Shown here one piece after another: positions 35,479 to 43,828 of a stretch of DNA of 64,000 bases. The stretch is from Streptomyces griseoluteus. Its GTDB lineage: Bacteria > Actinomycetota > Actinomycetes > Streptomycetales > Streptomycetaceae. The DNA lies in the NCBI GenBank assembly GCA_000717735.1, contig JOBE01000009.1, forward strand, positions 62,001-126,000. The letters run 5' to 3'. Each line of letters begins with the position of its first letter. Within the stretch, counting starts at the first letter, position 1. Under the pieces are notes generated by a model that was given only the letters and a program-made list of their open reading frames with translations, did not search any database and was not told where the DNA came from. Both the position numbers and the translations under genes were made by a program.

Positions 35479-36258
35479 ATGGGCGACGGCATCGGCCGCT
35501 ACCGCGGCACGGAGAGCAAACTCGCACAGTGGCTGCGCAGGCGCCCCAAACGCACCGCGGCCGACGACGAGAACGACCGCGAGAAGCTGCTCCTGGCCGT
35601 CGCCGCCGCAGGGCTGCCCCTGGCCCCCGCCGCGTACCCCGTCGGCTACAGCTGCTCCTGTGAGCGGATCGGCTGTCCCACTCCCGGCCGGCACCCGGTC
35701 TCCTTCGCCTGGCAGACCCAGTCGACCACCGACCGTGCCCAGATCGAGCGCTGGGCCCGCAACGAGCCCGAGGCGAACTTCGTCACCGCCACCGGCATGG
35801 TCCACGACGTCCTCGACGTACCGCTGGCCGCCGGCCGCGCCGCCCTGGAGCGCCTGCTCGCCGACGGCGTCGAGGTCGGGCCCGTCGCCGAGTCCGCCGA
35901 CGCCGACACCTTCGGCGGGCGGATGCTCTTCTTCACCGCCACCCGCGGCACCCCCGAGGACGAGGACGAGTGGTGGCCGTGCGAGCTCGACTGCCACCCG
36001 GAGACCATGGACGAGCACCCGGGGCTGCGCTGGCACTGCCGCGGCAGCTACGTCCTCGTACCGCCCGCCCGGCTTCCCGGGGACGAGAGCGCCCATCCGG
36101 TCGTCGCCTGGCTCCGCGGCCCCGAGCACCCGCTGCCCGACCCGCTGAACCTCCTGGACACCCTCCAGGACGCCTGTGCGCGGCACGCGGCGGAGCGCGA
36201 GGCGGACGGGGACGGAGGGCAGGCGGCCCACGAGATCGCCTGGCCGCTGACCCGCTGA
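35479..36258 (+). CDS. prim-pol-like (bifunctional DNA primase/polymerase N-terminal) protein
   Basis: A 259-residue protein with only the archaeo-eukaryotic primase-like domain. YSCSCERIGCPTPGRHPVSF near 57-76 matches the start of the prim-pol domain with its Cys-rich turn. MVHDVLDVPLAAGRAALERL near 111-130 occupies the place of the metal-binding DxD motif, but the acidic residues are spaced D-V-L-D rather than D-x-D. No helicase domain follows and no plasmid or phage genes are near. I recall similar proteins in many Streptomyces chromosomes. It may be a non-catalytic relative. The ribosome site AGGGGATAG precedes ATG 35479. The stop lies in an 8-bp tandem repeat. Confidence 0.75.
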   Translation: MGDGIGRYRGTESKLAQWLRRRPKRTAADDENDREKLLLAVAAAGLPLAPAAYPVGYSCSCERIGCPTPGRHPVSFAWQTQSTTDRAQIERWARNEPEANFVTATGMVHDVLDVPLAAGRAALERLLADGVEVGPVAESADADTFGGRMLFFTATRGTPEDEDEWWPCELDCHPETMDEHPGLRWHCRGSYVLVPPARLPGDESAHPVVAWLRGPEHPLPDPLNLLDTLQDACARHAAEREADGDGGQAAHEIAWPLTR

Positions 36259-36294
36259 CCCGCTGACCCGCTGACCCGCTGACCCGCTGACCCG
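36247..36294 (+). repeat. six tandem CTGACCCG units
   Basis: Six perfect 8-bp copies. The TGA of the prim-pol-like gene (36256-36258) is in the second copy, and each unit carries a TGA, so unit gain or loss would change only the last residues. Confidence 0.9.
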
Positions 36295-36338
36295 CAGGAC
36301 CGTTGCGGGGCCTCAACGGATCGACGGGCCCCGCGGCC

Positions 36339-37373
36339 CTACGAGCCCTGTGCGCCCACCACGCCCTGGAGCCGGCCCGTGACCGTCACCGCGTCGCGGT
36401 CCGTGCCCGCCGGCTTCACCAGGACCACCTGGTCGGACACCCACTCCTTGGTGACCGTGTTCTTGACCTCGCCGGTCAGCAGCGCCTTGACGCCCGGATC
36501 GACCTTGGGCCGGTAGCCCGGCGCCGCCGTCTGCCGCTCGAAGAACCGGGTCGCGAAGAAGACGAGCGCGCCGCCGTCCTTCGTCCGCAGCCCGAGCGGC
36601 GCGAAGTCGCCCTGGTTCGTGGCCTGGTCGAGGTACTGGGTGGCGAGCCCCGGCCGCTTGGCCGCCTTCTGCCGCTGCTCGCGCCACACCGTGGTGTGCG
36701 GCCCCGCCGCGAACGGCCCCGGCTGCCCGTCCTTCAGGAACGAGGCGTACTGCCCGCCGAGGTCCTGGGGCGCGACCGCGAAAGCGTCGCTGTCCGCCTC
36801 GACCGGCACCGCGTACCCGTCCTCCTCGGCGAACTCCGGCACCTCCGACGGGGTGAGGATCACCAGGTGGGCGACCTCCCACAGCTGCTGCGGCCCGTTG
36901 CGGACGAAGACCAGGACCCAGCGCTGGTCCTCGGAGCCCGCGGCGTCCCGGTTGGCGTCGGTGTCCGCGAGGAACCAGCGCGGCCAGCCCGCCTTGCGGG
37001 GCAGGACGAACCGCGCGTCCGTCAGTTCGAGGGGCTGGTGATTCGGGTTGCCGCCCGGGCTCGTGACCGCCCCCGCGCGCAGGCCCGCCTGGTTGATCTC
37101 CCCGAGCGGACCGGTGACCCGGCCCGCGACGAGGGCCGGGTCGTACGCCTTGTCGGCCCGGTTGTAGGCGCTCGTGAAGTCGGCGAGGGCTTGTGCGGCC
37201 TCGGCCTTCGTCGCCGGCGGCATCAGGGCGAGCTCGCCGTGCACCGTCACACAGCCGCTCGCCGTCAGGGCGAGGGCGGTCGCGGCCGCCGTCGCCGCAA
37301 GGAGCCTCACAGGCCGTGCCGACCACCGCTCAAGCGGTCGTCCCGGCGCTCGCCTCAGCGTCAGCCTTCTCAT
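36339..37373 (-). CDS. hypothetical lipoprotein in the efe iron-uptake operon
   Basis: A 344-residue exported protein. A basic N-terminus and a hydrophobic stretch end in the lipobox LTASGC with Cys41. The mature part has no family I can name. It is rich in Trp, with segments GWPRWFLADTDANRD near 128 and QRWVLVFVRNGPQQLWEVAH near 150, suggesting a beta-rich extracellular domain. Its start overlaps the end of efeU by 44 bp, so it is the last gene of the efeO-efeB-efeU transcript and may assist iron uptake. Function unproven. Confidence 0.75.
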   Translation of the reverse strand: MRRLTLRRAPGRPLERWSARPVRLLAATAAATALALTASGCVTVHGELALMPPATKAEAAQALADFTSAYNRADKAYDPALVAGRVTGPLGEINQAGLRAGAVTSPGGNPNHQPLELTDARFVLPRKAGWPRWFLADTDANRDAAGSEDQRWVLVFVRNGPQQLWEVAHLVILTPSEVPEFAEEDGYAVPVEADSDAFAVAPQDLGGQYASFLKDGQPGPFAAGPHTTVWREQRQKAAKRPGLATQYLDQATNQGDFAPLGLRTKDGGALVFFATRFFERQTAAPGYRPKVDPGVKALLTGEVKNTVTKEWVSDQVVLVKPAGTDRDAVTVTGRLQGVVGAQGS

Positions 37374-38211
37374 CGGTCGCCTTCTGCTTCTTCACCCGCG
37401 CGGACGGACCCGACCCTATCGGGGCCAGGAACAGCGCGAGCGTCGGGACCAGATACAGCGCCCACACCGTGACCTGAAGGACCGTCGGGTTCGGTTGGAA
37501 GTTGAAGACGCCCTTGAGGAGCGTGCCGTACCAGCTGTCCGGCGGAATCGTCGCCGAGACGTCGAAGGCCTTGTTCGCGAGGCCGTCGAGGAAGCGGGCC
37601 TCCTGGAGGTCGTGCACGCCGTACGCGAGCACCCCCGCCGCCACCACGACCAGCATCCCGCCGGTCCAGGTGAAGAACTTCGCCAGGTCGATCCTGAGCG
37701 CGCCCCGGTAGAACAGCCAGCCGAGCAGCACCGCCGTGAGCAGCCCGAGGAGGACCCCGGTCAGCGGCGCGTACGAGCCGTCCGAAGAAGCCCGTACCGA
37801 CGCCCAGACGAAGAGCGCCGTCTCCAGGCCCTCGCGGCCCACCGCCAGGAAGGCGGTGGCGACCAGGGCACCCGTACCCATCCGCAGGGCCGCGTCCAGC
37901 TTGCCGTGCAGCTCGTCCCTGAGGTGCCGGGCCGTGCGCCGCATCCAGAAGACCATCCAGGTCACGAGGACGACGGCGACGATCGACAGCGTGCCGCCGA
38001 GCAGCTCCTGCGCCTCGAACGTCAGCTCCTGCGAGCCGAACTCGAGACCGGCGCCGAAGGCCAGGGACACGCCGACGGCCACGCCGACGCCGGTCCAGAT
38101 CGGCTTCAGCGCGTCCCGCCGGCCGGTCTTCACCACGTACGCGATGAGGATGCAGACGACCAGACTGGCCTCAAGGCCTTCGCGCAGGCCGATCAGATAG
38201 TTGCCGAACAC
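37330..38211 (-). CDS. efeU: FTR1-family iron permease EfeU
   Basis: A 293-residue membrane protein with about seven helices. The two REGLE iron-permeation motifs are present: LREGLEASLVV near 9-19 and GREGLETALFVW near 123-134. Together with EfeO and EfeB it imports iron, probably Fe2+ after handling by EfeB. The charged C-terminus (KKQKATDEKADAEAS) is cytoplasmic. It lies 30 bp after efeB and overlaps the lipoprotein gene. Confidence 0.93.
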   Translation of the reverse strand: MFGNYLIGLREGLEASLVVCILIAYVVKTGRRDALKPIWTGVGVAVGVSLAFGAGLEFGSQELTFEAQELLGGTLSIVAVVLVTWMVFWMRRTARHLRDELHGKLDAALRMGTGALVATAFLAVGREGLETALFVWASVRASSDGSYAPLTGVLLGLLTAVLLGWLFYRGALRIDLAKFFTWTGGMLVVVAAGVLAYGVHDLQEARFLDGLANKAFDVSATIPPDSWYGTLLKGVFNFQPNPTVLQVTVWALYLVPTLALFLAPIGSGPSARVKKQKATDEKADAEASAGTTA

Positions 38212-38241
38212 GCCGGTTCCCTCCCTGGGATACCTGAGGAG

Positions 38242-39498
38242 TCACGAGAACAGCGCACGGCCCCACCAGTCGTCCTTGTCCCGGACGCCCGGCGGGATCG
38301 CGAAGAGCGCCGAACCCACGTGCTGGATGTACTCGTTGAGGACGTCGGAGGCCAGCGAGGTCTGCACCGGGACGAAGCCGGTACGGACGTCCCGCTGGTA
38401 CGCCAGGAAGAACAGGCCCGCGTCGAGCCGCCCGAGGCCGTCCGTGCCGTCGGTGAAGGAGTAGCCGCGCCGCAGGAGCGTCGCCCCGCCGTTGCTGTCC
38501 GGGTGGGCCAGCCGGACGTGCGCGTCCGGCTTCATCGCCTTCAGGAACGGCTCGTCGTGCTCCCTCGCCTTGCCGACCGGGGCGCCCTCGCGCTTGTCGC
38601 GGCCGAAGATGTCCTCCTGCTCGGCGAGCGGCGTACGGTCCCAGGTCTCGACGTTCATCCGGATGCGGCGGGCGACGAGGTACGAGCCGCCGTCCATCCA
38701 GGCGGCCCCGCCCTCGGCGTCCTTGCCGGAGACCCACACGTGCTTCGCGAGCCGCTCGGTGTCGGTGCCCGCGATGTTGCGGGTGCCGTCCTTGAAGCCG
38801 AACAGGTTGCGCGGGGTCTGGGCGTCCGGGGTCGTCGACGACGTCTTGCCGAAGCCCAGCTGCGACCAGCGCACCGCGACCTTGCCGAAGCCGATCCGCG
38901 CCAGGTTCCGGATGGCGTGCACGGCGACCTGCGGGTCGTCCGCGCACGCCTGGACGCACAGGTCGCCGCCGCTGCGCGCCGGATCCAGGTTGTCGCCGGG
39001 GAACCTGGGCAGCTCCACCAGGGCCCCGGGCCGCTTGTCCTTCAGTCCGAAGCGCCCGTCGAAGAGCGTGGGGCCGAAGCCGATGGTGAGGGTGAGACGG
39101 GACGGCTGGAGGCCCAGGGCCTCGCCGGTGTCGTCGGGCGGCGCCTCCGGCAGCCCGCCGTACGCGCCGCCGCCGACCTCGGCGCCGGACGTCATGCGCT
39201 CGGCGGCCCGCGTCCAGTCCTTGAGGAGCCGGACGAGCTCGGCGCGGTCCTCCGTCGTCACGTCGAAGGCCGCGAAGTGCAGCCTGTCCTGTACGGCGGT
39301 GGCGATGCCGGCCTGGTGCGTGCCGTGGAACGGCACGGCCGAGCCGCTGTCGGCGACCGGGACGGGGGTGTCCCCGTCCCCGGCCAGCAGGGCCGCACCG
39401 CCGGCCGCGGCGGCACCGAGCGCGAGCCCGGCACCGCCCGCGATCACCGTACGGCGGGAGGGCGTGGTGGCTTCGGCTTCCCTGTCGTCCTCGGACAT
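38242..39498 (-). CDS. efeB: EfeB, Dyp-type heme peroxidase / deferrochelatase
   Basis: A 418-residue protein with a Tat signal SRRTVIAGGAGLALG near 14-28. The Dyp motif GFKDGTRN (GxxDG) near 226-233 supplies the distal Asp, and the heme-ligand His lies in the later FLKAMKPDAHVRLAHPD region. It acts outside the membrane as a heme peroxidase; oxidation of Fe2+ and iron release from heme have both been proposed. It is the second gene of the efe operon, 26 bp after efeO. Confidence 0.93.
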   Translation of the reverse strand: MSEDDREAEATTPSRRTVIAGGAGLALGAAAAGGAALLAGDGDTPVPVADSGSAVPFHGTHQAGIATAVQDRLHFAAFDVTTEDRAELVRLLKDWTRAAERMTSGAEVGGGAYGGLPEAPPDDTGEALGLQPSRLTLTIGFGPTLFDGRFGLKDKRPGALVELPRFPGDNLDPARSGGDLCVQACADDPQVAVHAIRNLARIGFGKVAVRWSQLGFGKTSSTTPDAQTPRNLFGFKDGTRNIAGTDTERLAKHVWVSGKDAEGGAAWMDGGSYLVARRIRMNVETWDRTPLAEQEDIFGRDKREGAPVGKAREHDEPFLKAMKPDAHVRLAHPDSNGGATLLRRGYSFTDGTDGLGRLDAGLFFLAYQRDVRTGFVPVQTSLASDVLNEYIQHVGSALFAIPPGVRDKDDWWGRALFS

Positions 39499-39524
39499 GT
39501 CCCCGTCCTTCCGTGAACGCTCGG

Positions 39525-40682
39525 CTACTTGACGACGGCGGCGGCGAGCTTGGAGAGCGGCTCGGCCAGCGCGTTGACGCCGTCCGACAGCTCCTTGCGC
39601 TGGGCCGGGCCGACCTTGTCGTACGAGGTGAAGACGTAGCCGTTCTTGTCCGTGCGGTACTTGTCGAGCAGGGTGTTCAGCGCGGCGAACTGCTTGTCCA
39701 GTTCGGCGACGAGCTTCGCGTCGTTCTTCACGGCGACCGGCTTGAGCAGCTCGAAGGACTTCTGCGCGCCCTCGACGTTCGCCTTGAAGTCGACGAGGTC
39801 GGTGTGGGAGTAGCGCTCCTCCTCGCCGGTGACCTTGCCGGTGGCGACCTCGTCCAGGAGCTCCTTGGCGCCGTTGGCCATGGAGGTCGGGGTGATCTCG
39901 GCCTTGCCGACCCGCTTTACCCAGTCCGCGAGGTCCTTGTCGAGGGTGTCGGCGAGGGTCTTCTCGGCGGCGCCGATCTTCTTGTCCTGCCAGAGCGCCT
40001 TCTCCAGGCGGTGCCAGCCGGTCCAGTCCTTCGCCGGGTCCTGACCCGCTTCGAGGCCGTCCTCGCGGACGTCGACCTTGGGGTCGATGTCGCCGAAGGA
40101 CTCGGCGACGGGCTCGGTGCGCTCCCAGCCGATGCGGGACTCGGCGTAGGCCTTCTTCGCGGCCTCGACGTCACCGGCGCGGACGGCGTCGGTGAAGACC
40201 TTCACCTTGGGGAGGGTCGCGTCGGCCTGAGCCTGGACGTACTGGCGGTAGGCGGCGACGGCGGCGTCCATCCCGGGCGAGCGCGGGACGGACGAGGCGC
40301 CGGCGCCGGTGGCCCTGACCTGCCGGCGGATACCCGCGCCCGTCATGCCGGGCTTGCAGACGATCGCGTAGTCGCCGGGCTTGATCTCGGCGGTGACGGT
40401 GGCCTTGGTGCTGGGGCCGATGTTCTCGCGCTCGGTGACGATCCGGTCGTCCGGGTAGAGGACGTAGACCTCGGTGACCTTGGAGCCGCGGTTCTCGACG
40501 GCCAACCTGACGTGACCGGCCGGGAAGTCCTGCTTCGACACCTCGCAGGAGTCGTCCTTGGCGACGACGGTGATCGTGCCTTCCTCCCCCTTGGCGTCGC
40601 TCTTCTCGGTGCAGCCCGTGACGGCGGTCAGAGCGGCCGCGGTCGCGGCGGCGGTGACGACGGAGAGGCGGACGGCTCGCAT
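39525..40682 (-). CDS. efeO: EfeO iron-binding lipoprotein (cupredoxin + M75)
   Basis: The 385-residue lipoprotein has a signal ending in AVTGC (Cys24). An N-terminal cupredoxin-like domain (about 36-130; ITVVAKDDSCEVSKQDFPAG) is followed by an imelysin/M75 domain (about 140-385) with the HRLEKALW HxxE motif near 218. It binds iron on the cell surface and passes it to EfeU. It is the first gene of the operon, with an iron box about 95-110 bp upstream. A 24-bp piece of its coding sequence (40413-40436) is copied exactly in its own leader (40719-40742). Confidence 0.92.
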   Translation of the reverse strand: MRAVRLSVVTAAATAAALTAVTGCTEKSDAKGEEGTITVVAKDDSCEVSKQDFPAGHVRLAVENRGSKVTEVYVLYPDDRIVTERENIGPSTKATVTAEIKPGDYAIVCKPGMTGAGIRRQVRATGAGASSVPRSPGMDAAVAAYRQYVQAQADATLPKVKVFTDAVRAGDVEAAKKAYAESRIGWERTEPVAESFGDIDPKVDVREDGLEAGQDPAKDWTGWHRLEKALWQDKKIGAAEKTLADTLDKDLADWVKRVGKAEITPTSMANGAKELLDEVATGKVTGEEERYSHTDLVDFKANVEGAQKSFELLKPVAVKNDAKLVAELDKQFAALNTLLDKYRTDKNGYVFTSYDKVGPAQRKELSDGVNALAEPLSKLAAAVVK

Positions 40683-40742
40683 GAGGGCTCCAGGAAGGCG
40701 GGGTACGGGGCAGGGGGCGGGGCCGATGTTCTCGCGCTCGGT
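40413..40742. repeat. 24-bp exact direct repeat, efeO coding region and leader
   Basis: Copies at 40413-40436 (inside efeO) and 40719-40742 (between iron box and start codon), both starting GGGGCCGATG and ending CGCGCTCGGT, same orientation, 306 bp apart. Chance identity over 24 bases is very unlikely even at this GC content. Confidence 0.85.
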
Positions 40743-40775
40743 ACGGGGGTGGTGCGGGGCCGAGGCGGACCCAAC

Positions 40776-40794
40776 TTAGCCGTGGCTTACCTAA
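40776..40794. promoter_or_regulatory. iron box before efeO
   Basis: TTAGCCGTGGCTTACCTAA matches 14 of 19 positions of the DtxR/IdeR consensus, including both TTAG and CCTAA ends. Expected site for DmdR repression of the efe operon. Confidence 0.8.
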
Positions 40795-40866
40795 GAAAGG
40801 GTCAACAGCCGGTCAAGCACCCGGAACCGTCCTTTTCGGTACGACCAGCGGGACCCCGGTCCGCGG

Positions 40867-41031
40867 GTGCGGGAACACCTCCACCGGCTGCCGGTACACC
40901 CGGCCGAGCAGCTCCTCGTCGCCACCGGCTCCGGCGCCCCGACCGGCCTCCTGCTCGGCGCCTCCGGGCTGCTCGCCGCCGCGGGCGCGGCCGTCGTCGT
41001 CGCCGTACGCCGCCGCGCGATGGAGTCCTGA
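40867..41031 (+). pseudogene. remnant of a sortase-anchored surface protein C-terminus
   Basis: The open frame ends LVATGSGAPTGLLLGASGLL, then a hydrophobic AAAGAAVVVAV stretch, RRR and a stop. This is the layout of a cell-wall sorting signal (LPxTG-like motif, helix, basic tail); LVATG resembles the LAxTG motif of Streptomyces sortase E. Only about 54 codons are open and there is no signal peptide or domain upstream, so it is probably the tail of a lost gene. On the other strand a competing frame ends ..VFPHPRTGVPLVVPKRTVPG; one of the two must be a shadow. Confidence 0.45.
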
Positions 41032-41115
41032 GCCGTCACCCCGACAGGCAGGGCCGCACCCCGGAAACGGCGGTGCGGCCCTGCCGCCATGTCGCGGAAT
41101 GGTTCAATTCCTGCC

Positions 41116-41784
41116 ATGAACACGACCGCCACTGACATCGACGTCCTCCGGGTCTTCTGCGCGGGCGACGGCCGGTACGGCAACGCGCTCGGAGTCGTAC
41201 GGGACGCCCGCACCCACCCCGACGAGTCCTCCCGGCAGGCGCTCGCCAAGGAACTCGGATTCAGCGAGACGGTGTTCGTGGACGACCCGGAGCGCGGGAT
41301 CGTCGACATCTACACCCCCGGCCTGCGGCTGCCGTTCGCCGGACACCCGCTCGTCGGCGCCGCCTGGCTGCTCGACCTGGAGGTCGTGTGCCCGCCCGCG
41401 GGCGAGGTGTGGGTGCGCGGCGACGGGGAGTTCACCTGGATCGAGGCGCGCGCGGAGTGGGCGCCGCCGCGGACCCTGCGCCAGTACGGCTCGGCGGCCG
41501 AGGTGGACGCCCTCGACGTGCCCGAGCCGGGGGAGTGGATCTACGCCTGGGCCTGGGAGGAGGAGGCCGCGGGCCGCGTCAGGGCGCGGGCGTTCCCGGG
41601 GCGCGGCGACGGCATCGACGAGGACGAGGCGACCGGCGCGGCGGCCCTGCTGCTCACGGCGGAGCTCGGCCGGGCCCTGAACATCACACAGGGCCGGGGG
41701 TCGCAGCTGCTCACCGCCCCCGGCCCTGACGGCATCGTGGAGTTGGGCGGACGGGTCCGCCTGGAAGGAACGCTCACGCGCTGA
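41116..41784 (+). CDS. PhzF-family isomerase-like protein, short form
   Basis: A 222-residue protein. VLRVFCAGDGRYGNALGVV near the start, ELGFSETVFV near 51-60 and LPFAGHPLVGAAWLL near 75-89 match the first PhzF domain; DEDEATGAAALLLTAELGRA near 172-191 matches the second. Typical PhzF proteins have 260-300 residues, so part of the second lobe is reduced. The catalytic Glu position and substrate are uncertain. ATG 41116 begins MNTTATDIDVLRVF. It converges with heme oxygenase. Confidence 0.8.
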   Translation: MNTTATDIDVLRVFCAGDGRYGNALGVVRDARTHPDESSRQALAKELGFSETVFVDDPERGIVDIYTPGLRLPFAGHPLVGAAWLLDLEVVCPPAGEVWVRGDGEFTWIEARAEWAPPRTLRQYGSAAEVDALDVPEPGEWIYAWAWEEEAAGRVRARAFPGRGDGIDEDEATGAAALLLTAELGRALNITQGRGSQLLTAPGPDGIVELGGRVRLEGTLTR

Positions 41785-41801
41785 ACACCGGAGCGCGAGG
41801 C

Positions 41802-42452
41802 TCACGCGCTGAGCGGGAACTCGCCTCCCAGCTGGTGGAAGACGGCGCTGTTGAAGTCGAACGCGCGCTTGCACTCGTCGACGATCCGCTGCTTCTCCAG
41901 GTCGTCGGCGTTCACCCCGTCGAGCAGCTCCCGGTACGCCCGCTTGAACGCGGCCGGGTTGGAGATCTCGTCGAAAACGTAGAAGCGGACGCCGTCGCCC
42001 TTGCGGTCGAAGCCCCAGGTGCGCTCCGCCTTGTCGCGGATGATCTGACCGCCCGACAGGTCGCCCAGGTAGCGCGTGTAGTGGTGGGCCACGTACCCGG
42101 CCGGCCAGTCGCGCGCGCACTCCGCGACCCGCTCGGCGTACGCCGCGGTGGCGGGCAGCGGGGAGAGCCCGGCGCGCCAGCCGGGGCCCCGCAGGTGCGC
42201 GAGGTCCTGTTCGAGGGCGGCCGTGCGGAACAGCTCGGGCTGTATGAACGGCCCGGCGACCGGGTCCTCGCGCAGCACCTCCGCGCCCTCCTCCAGGGCG
42301 CGGTACACGAACCAGAGCTGCTCCGTGTAGCGCGCGTACGCGTCGACCGCCAGACGCCCACCCAGCAGGTCACCCATGAAGGACGACGTCTCCGCCTCGG
42401 TGTGCTGCTCGTGCGAAGCCGTACGGATCAGGGTGGAGAAGGGGGTGTCCAA
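41802..42452 (-). CDS. hmuO: heme oxygenase (biliverdin-producing)
   Basis: A 216-residue HmuO-type enzyme that opens heme to biliverdin, CO and Fe2+ in the cytoplasm. The proximal-ligand region TASHEQHTEAE (11-21; His17 by position) and the distal helix YLGDLSGGQIIRDKAERTWG near 128-147 are intact. RFYVFDEI is the usual late motif. Iron control is shown by the box at 42498-42516. It belongs functionally with the efe genes just upstream on the map: EfeB and HmuO both recover iron from heme. Confidence 0.92.
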   Translation of the reverse strand: MDTPFSTLIRTASHEQHTEAETSSFMGDLLGGRLAVDAYARYTEQLWFVYRALEEGAEVLREDPVAGPFIQPELFRTAALEQDLAHLRGPGWRAGLSPLPATAAYAERVAECARDWPAGYVAHHYTRYLGDLSGGQIIRDKAERTWGFDRKGDGVRFYVFDEISNPAAFKRAYRELLDGVNADDLEKQRIVDECKRAFDFNSAVFHQLGGEFPLSA

Positions 42453-42477
42453 GGCGTGCCTCCGAGACCGATGGGAC

Positions 42478-42530
42478 GGGAACCAGTGACGATCCTGCCG
42501 AGTTAGGCTTACCTAAGTCAACTGGTTCCC
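42478..42530. promoter_or_regulatory. inverted repeat enclosing the hmuO iron box
   Basis: Perfect ten-base arms GGGAACCAGT (42478-42487) and ACTGGTTCCC (42521-42530), whose symmetry continues as GAC/GTC inside. The iron box lies between them. The left arm ends about 26 bp before the ribosome-site region and 36 bp before the start. Could be a second operator or a cruciform/leader structure. Confidence 0.6.
42498..42516. promoter_or_regulatory. iron box before heme oxygenase
   Basis: CCGAGTTAGGCTTACCTAA: 14 of 19 positions fit the DtxR/IdeR consensus, with a perfect right half (TTAGGCTtACCTAA). Expected DmdR1 target. Confidence 0.82.
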
Positions 42531-42566
42531 GACGTCCTGTCGGTAAAACGGTACCCATTCGGAGGC

Positions 42567-43424
42567 TCAGGGCAACGTAAGGATTTCGGCCCCGTTCTCG
42601 GTCACGACGAGCGTGTGCTCGAACTGCGCGGTCCGCTTCCGGTCCTTGGTGACCACGGTCCAGCCGTCGTCCCACATGTCGTAGTCGTGCGTGCCGAGCG
42701 TCAGCATCGGCTCGATGGTGAAGGTCATGCCGGTCTTGATCTCGGTGGTGTGGTGGGGCGAGTCGTAGTGCGGGACGATCAGACCCGAGTGGAAGGACGA
42801 GTTGATGCCGTGCCCGGTGAAGTCACGGACGACGCCGTACCCGAAGCGCTTGGCGTACGACTCGATGACCCGCCCGATGATGTTGATCTGACGGCCGGGA
42901 CGCACCGACTTGACGGCCCGGTTCAGGGCCTCCCTGGTCCGCTCGACGAGCAGCCGCGACTCCTCGTCGACGTCGCCGCAGAGGTAGGTGGCGTTGTTGT
43001 CGCCGTGGACGCCGTTGATGTACGCCGTGACGTCCAGGTTCACGATGTCGCCGTCCCGCAGCACCGTGGAGTCCGGGATGCCGTGGCAGATGACCTCGTT
43101 GACCGAGGCGCACAGCGACTTCGGGAACCCGCGGTAGCCGAGGGTGGACGGGTAGGCGCCGTGGTCGCACATGAACTCGTGCGCGACCCGGTCGAGCTCG
43201 TCGGTGGTGACACCGGGGGCGATGTGCTTGGCGGCCTCCTCCATCGCCTGCGCGGCGATGCGGCCGGCGATCCGCATCCGCTCGATGGTGTCGGAATCCT
43301 GCACCTCGGGCCCGGTGTACGGGGCCGGGGCGGGCTTCCCGACGTACTCGGGGCGACGGATGGAGCCCGGAACGGAACGATGGGGGGAGAGCTCCCCCGG
43401 TACGAGAAGCGACTGGCCAGACAT
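42567..43424 (-). CDS. map: type I methionine aminopeptidase
   Basis: A 285-residue MetAP removing N-terminal Met from nascent proteins. The two-metal site is complete: [19 protein letters not shown] with both Asp, [11 protein letters not shown] with His, TFTIEPML with Glu and [11 protein letters not shown] with the last Glu. An extra N-terminal segment of about 45 residues with [14 protein letters not shown] is the SH3-ligand-like extension of actinobacterial type Ic enzymes; no zinc finger is present. The start [10 protein letters not shown] at 43424 is chosen over the upstream extension. Confidence 0.93.
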   Translation of the reverse strand: MSGQSLLVPGELSPHRSVPGSIRRPEYVGKPAPAPYTGPEVQDSDTIERMRIAGRIAAQAMEEAAKHIAPGVTTDELDRVAHEFMCDHGAYPSTLGYRGFPKSLCASVNEVICHGIPDSTVLRDGDIVNLDVTAYINGVHGDNNATYLCGDVDEESRLLVERTREALNRAVKSVRPGRQINIIGRVIESYAKRFGYGVVRDFTGHGINSSFHSGLIVPHYDSPHHTTEIKTGMTFTIEPMLTLGTHDYDMWDDGWTVVTKDRKRTAQFEHTLVVTENGAEILTLP

Positions 43425-43485
43425 GACAGCGAGTCTAACGACCGGGTCTGGGGCAGCATGGTCTCGGAGGAAGGAGCCGACGACG

Positions 43486-43716
43486 ATGGCCCTGTTCAAG
43501 AAGCGCACCGTGGGCAAACCGGGCGAGTGGTACTACTGCCTGGAACACAAGAAGGTCGAAGAGGGACCCGAGTGCCCGGCGAAGAACCGTTTCGGCCCGT
43601 ACACCACCCGTGAGGAGGCCTCGCACGCCATGGAGACCGCCCGCGAGCGGAACCTGGAGTGGGAGACCGATCCGCGCTGGCACGACAGCGGCCGGACGCA
43701 GGAGCCGCCCGACTAG
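43486..43716 (+). CDS. small conserved hypothetical protein
   Basis: A 76-residue soluble protein beginning [20 protein letters not shown], with [22 protein letters not shown]. The Cys-His..Cys layout might bind a metal. [17 protein letters not shown] near 40-56 resembles a short helix seen in SPOR-like repeats. GGAGGAAGGAG precedes the ATG at 43486. Divergent from map; function unknown. Confidence 0.75.
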   Translation: MALFKKRTVGKPGEWYYCLEHKKVEEGPECPAKNRFGPYTTREEASHAMETARERNLEWETDPRWHDSGRTQEPPD

Positions 43717-43724
43717 GAGGGCGA

Positions 43725-43762
43725 CCGCAGGGGCCCCACCCGGCCGGATGGGGCCCCTGCGG
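43725..43762 (+). terminator. intrinsic terminator-like hairpin
   Basis: Fourteen perfect base pairs (CCGCAGGGGCCCCA and its complement) around a ten-base loop, nine bases after the stop. It also lies downstream of the convergent MFS gene. Confidence 0.8.
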
Positions 43763-43828
43763 CTTGCGGCGGGCCCTGCGGGCCTGTGGCGGGGCCTCCG
43801 GCTTCTTACGGCGGGGCCCTCACGGCCT

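Noticed and set aside
43381..43398. GGGGGAGAGCTCCCCC palindrome
   Set aside because: It lies inside the map coding sequence, so without comparative data it is most simply a coding coincidence.
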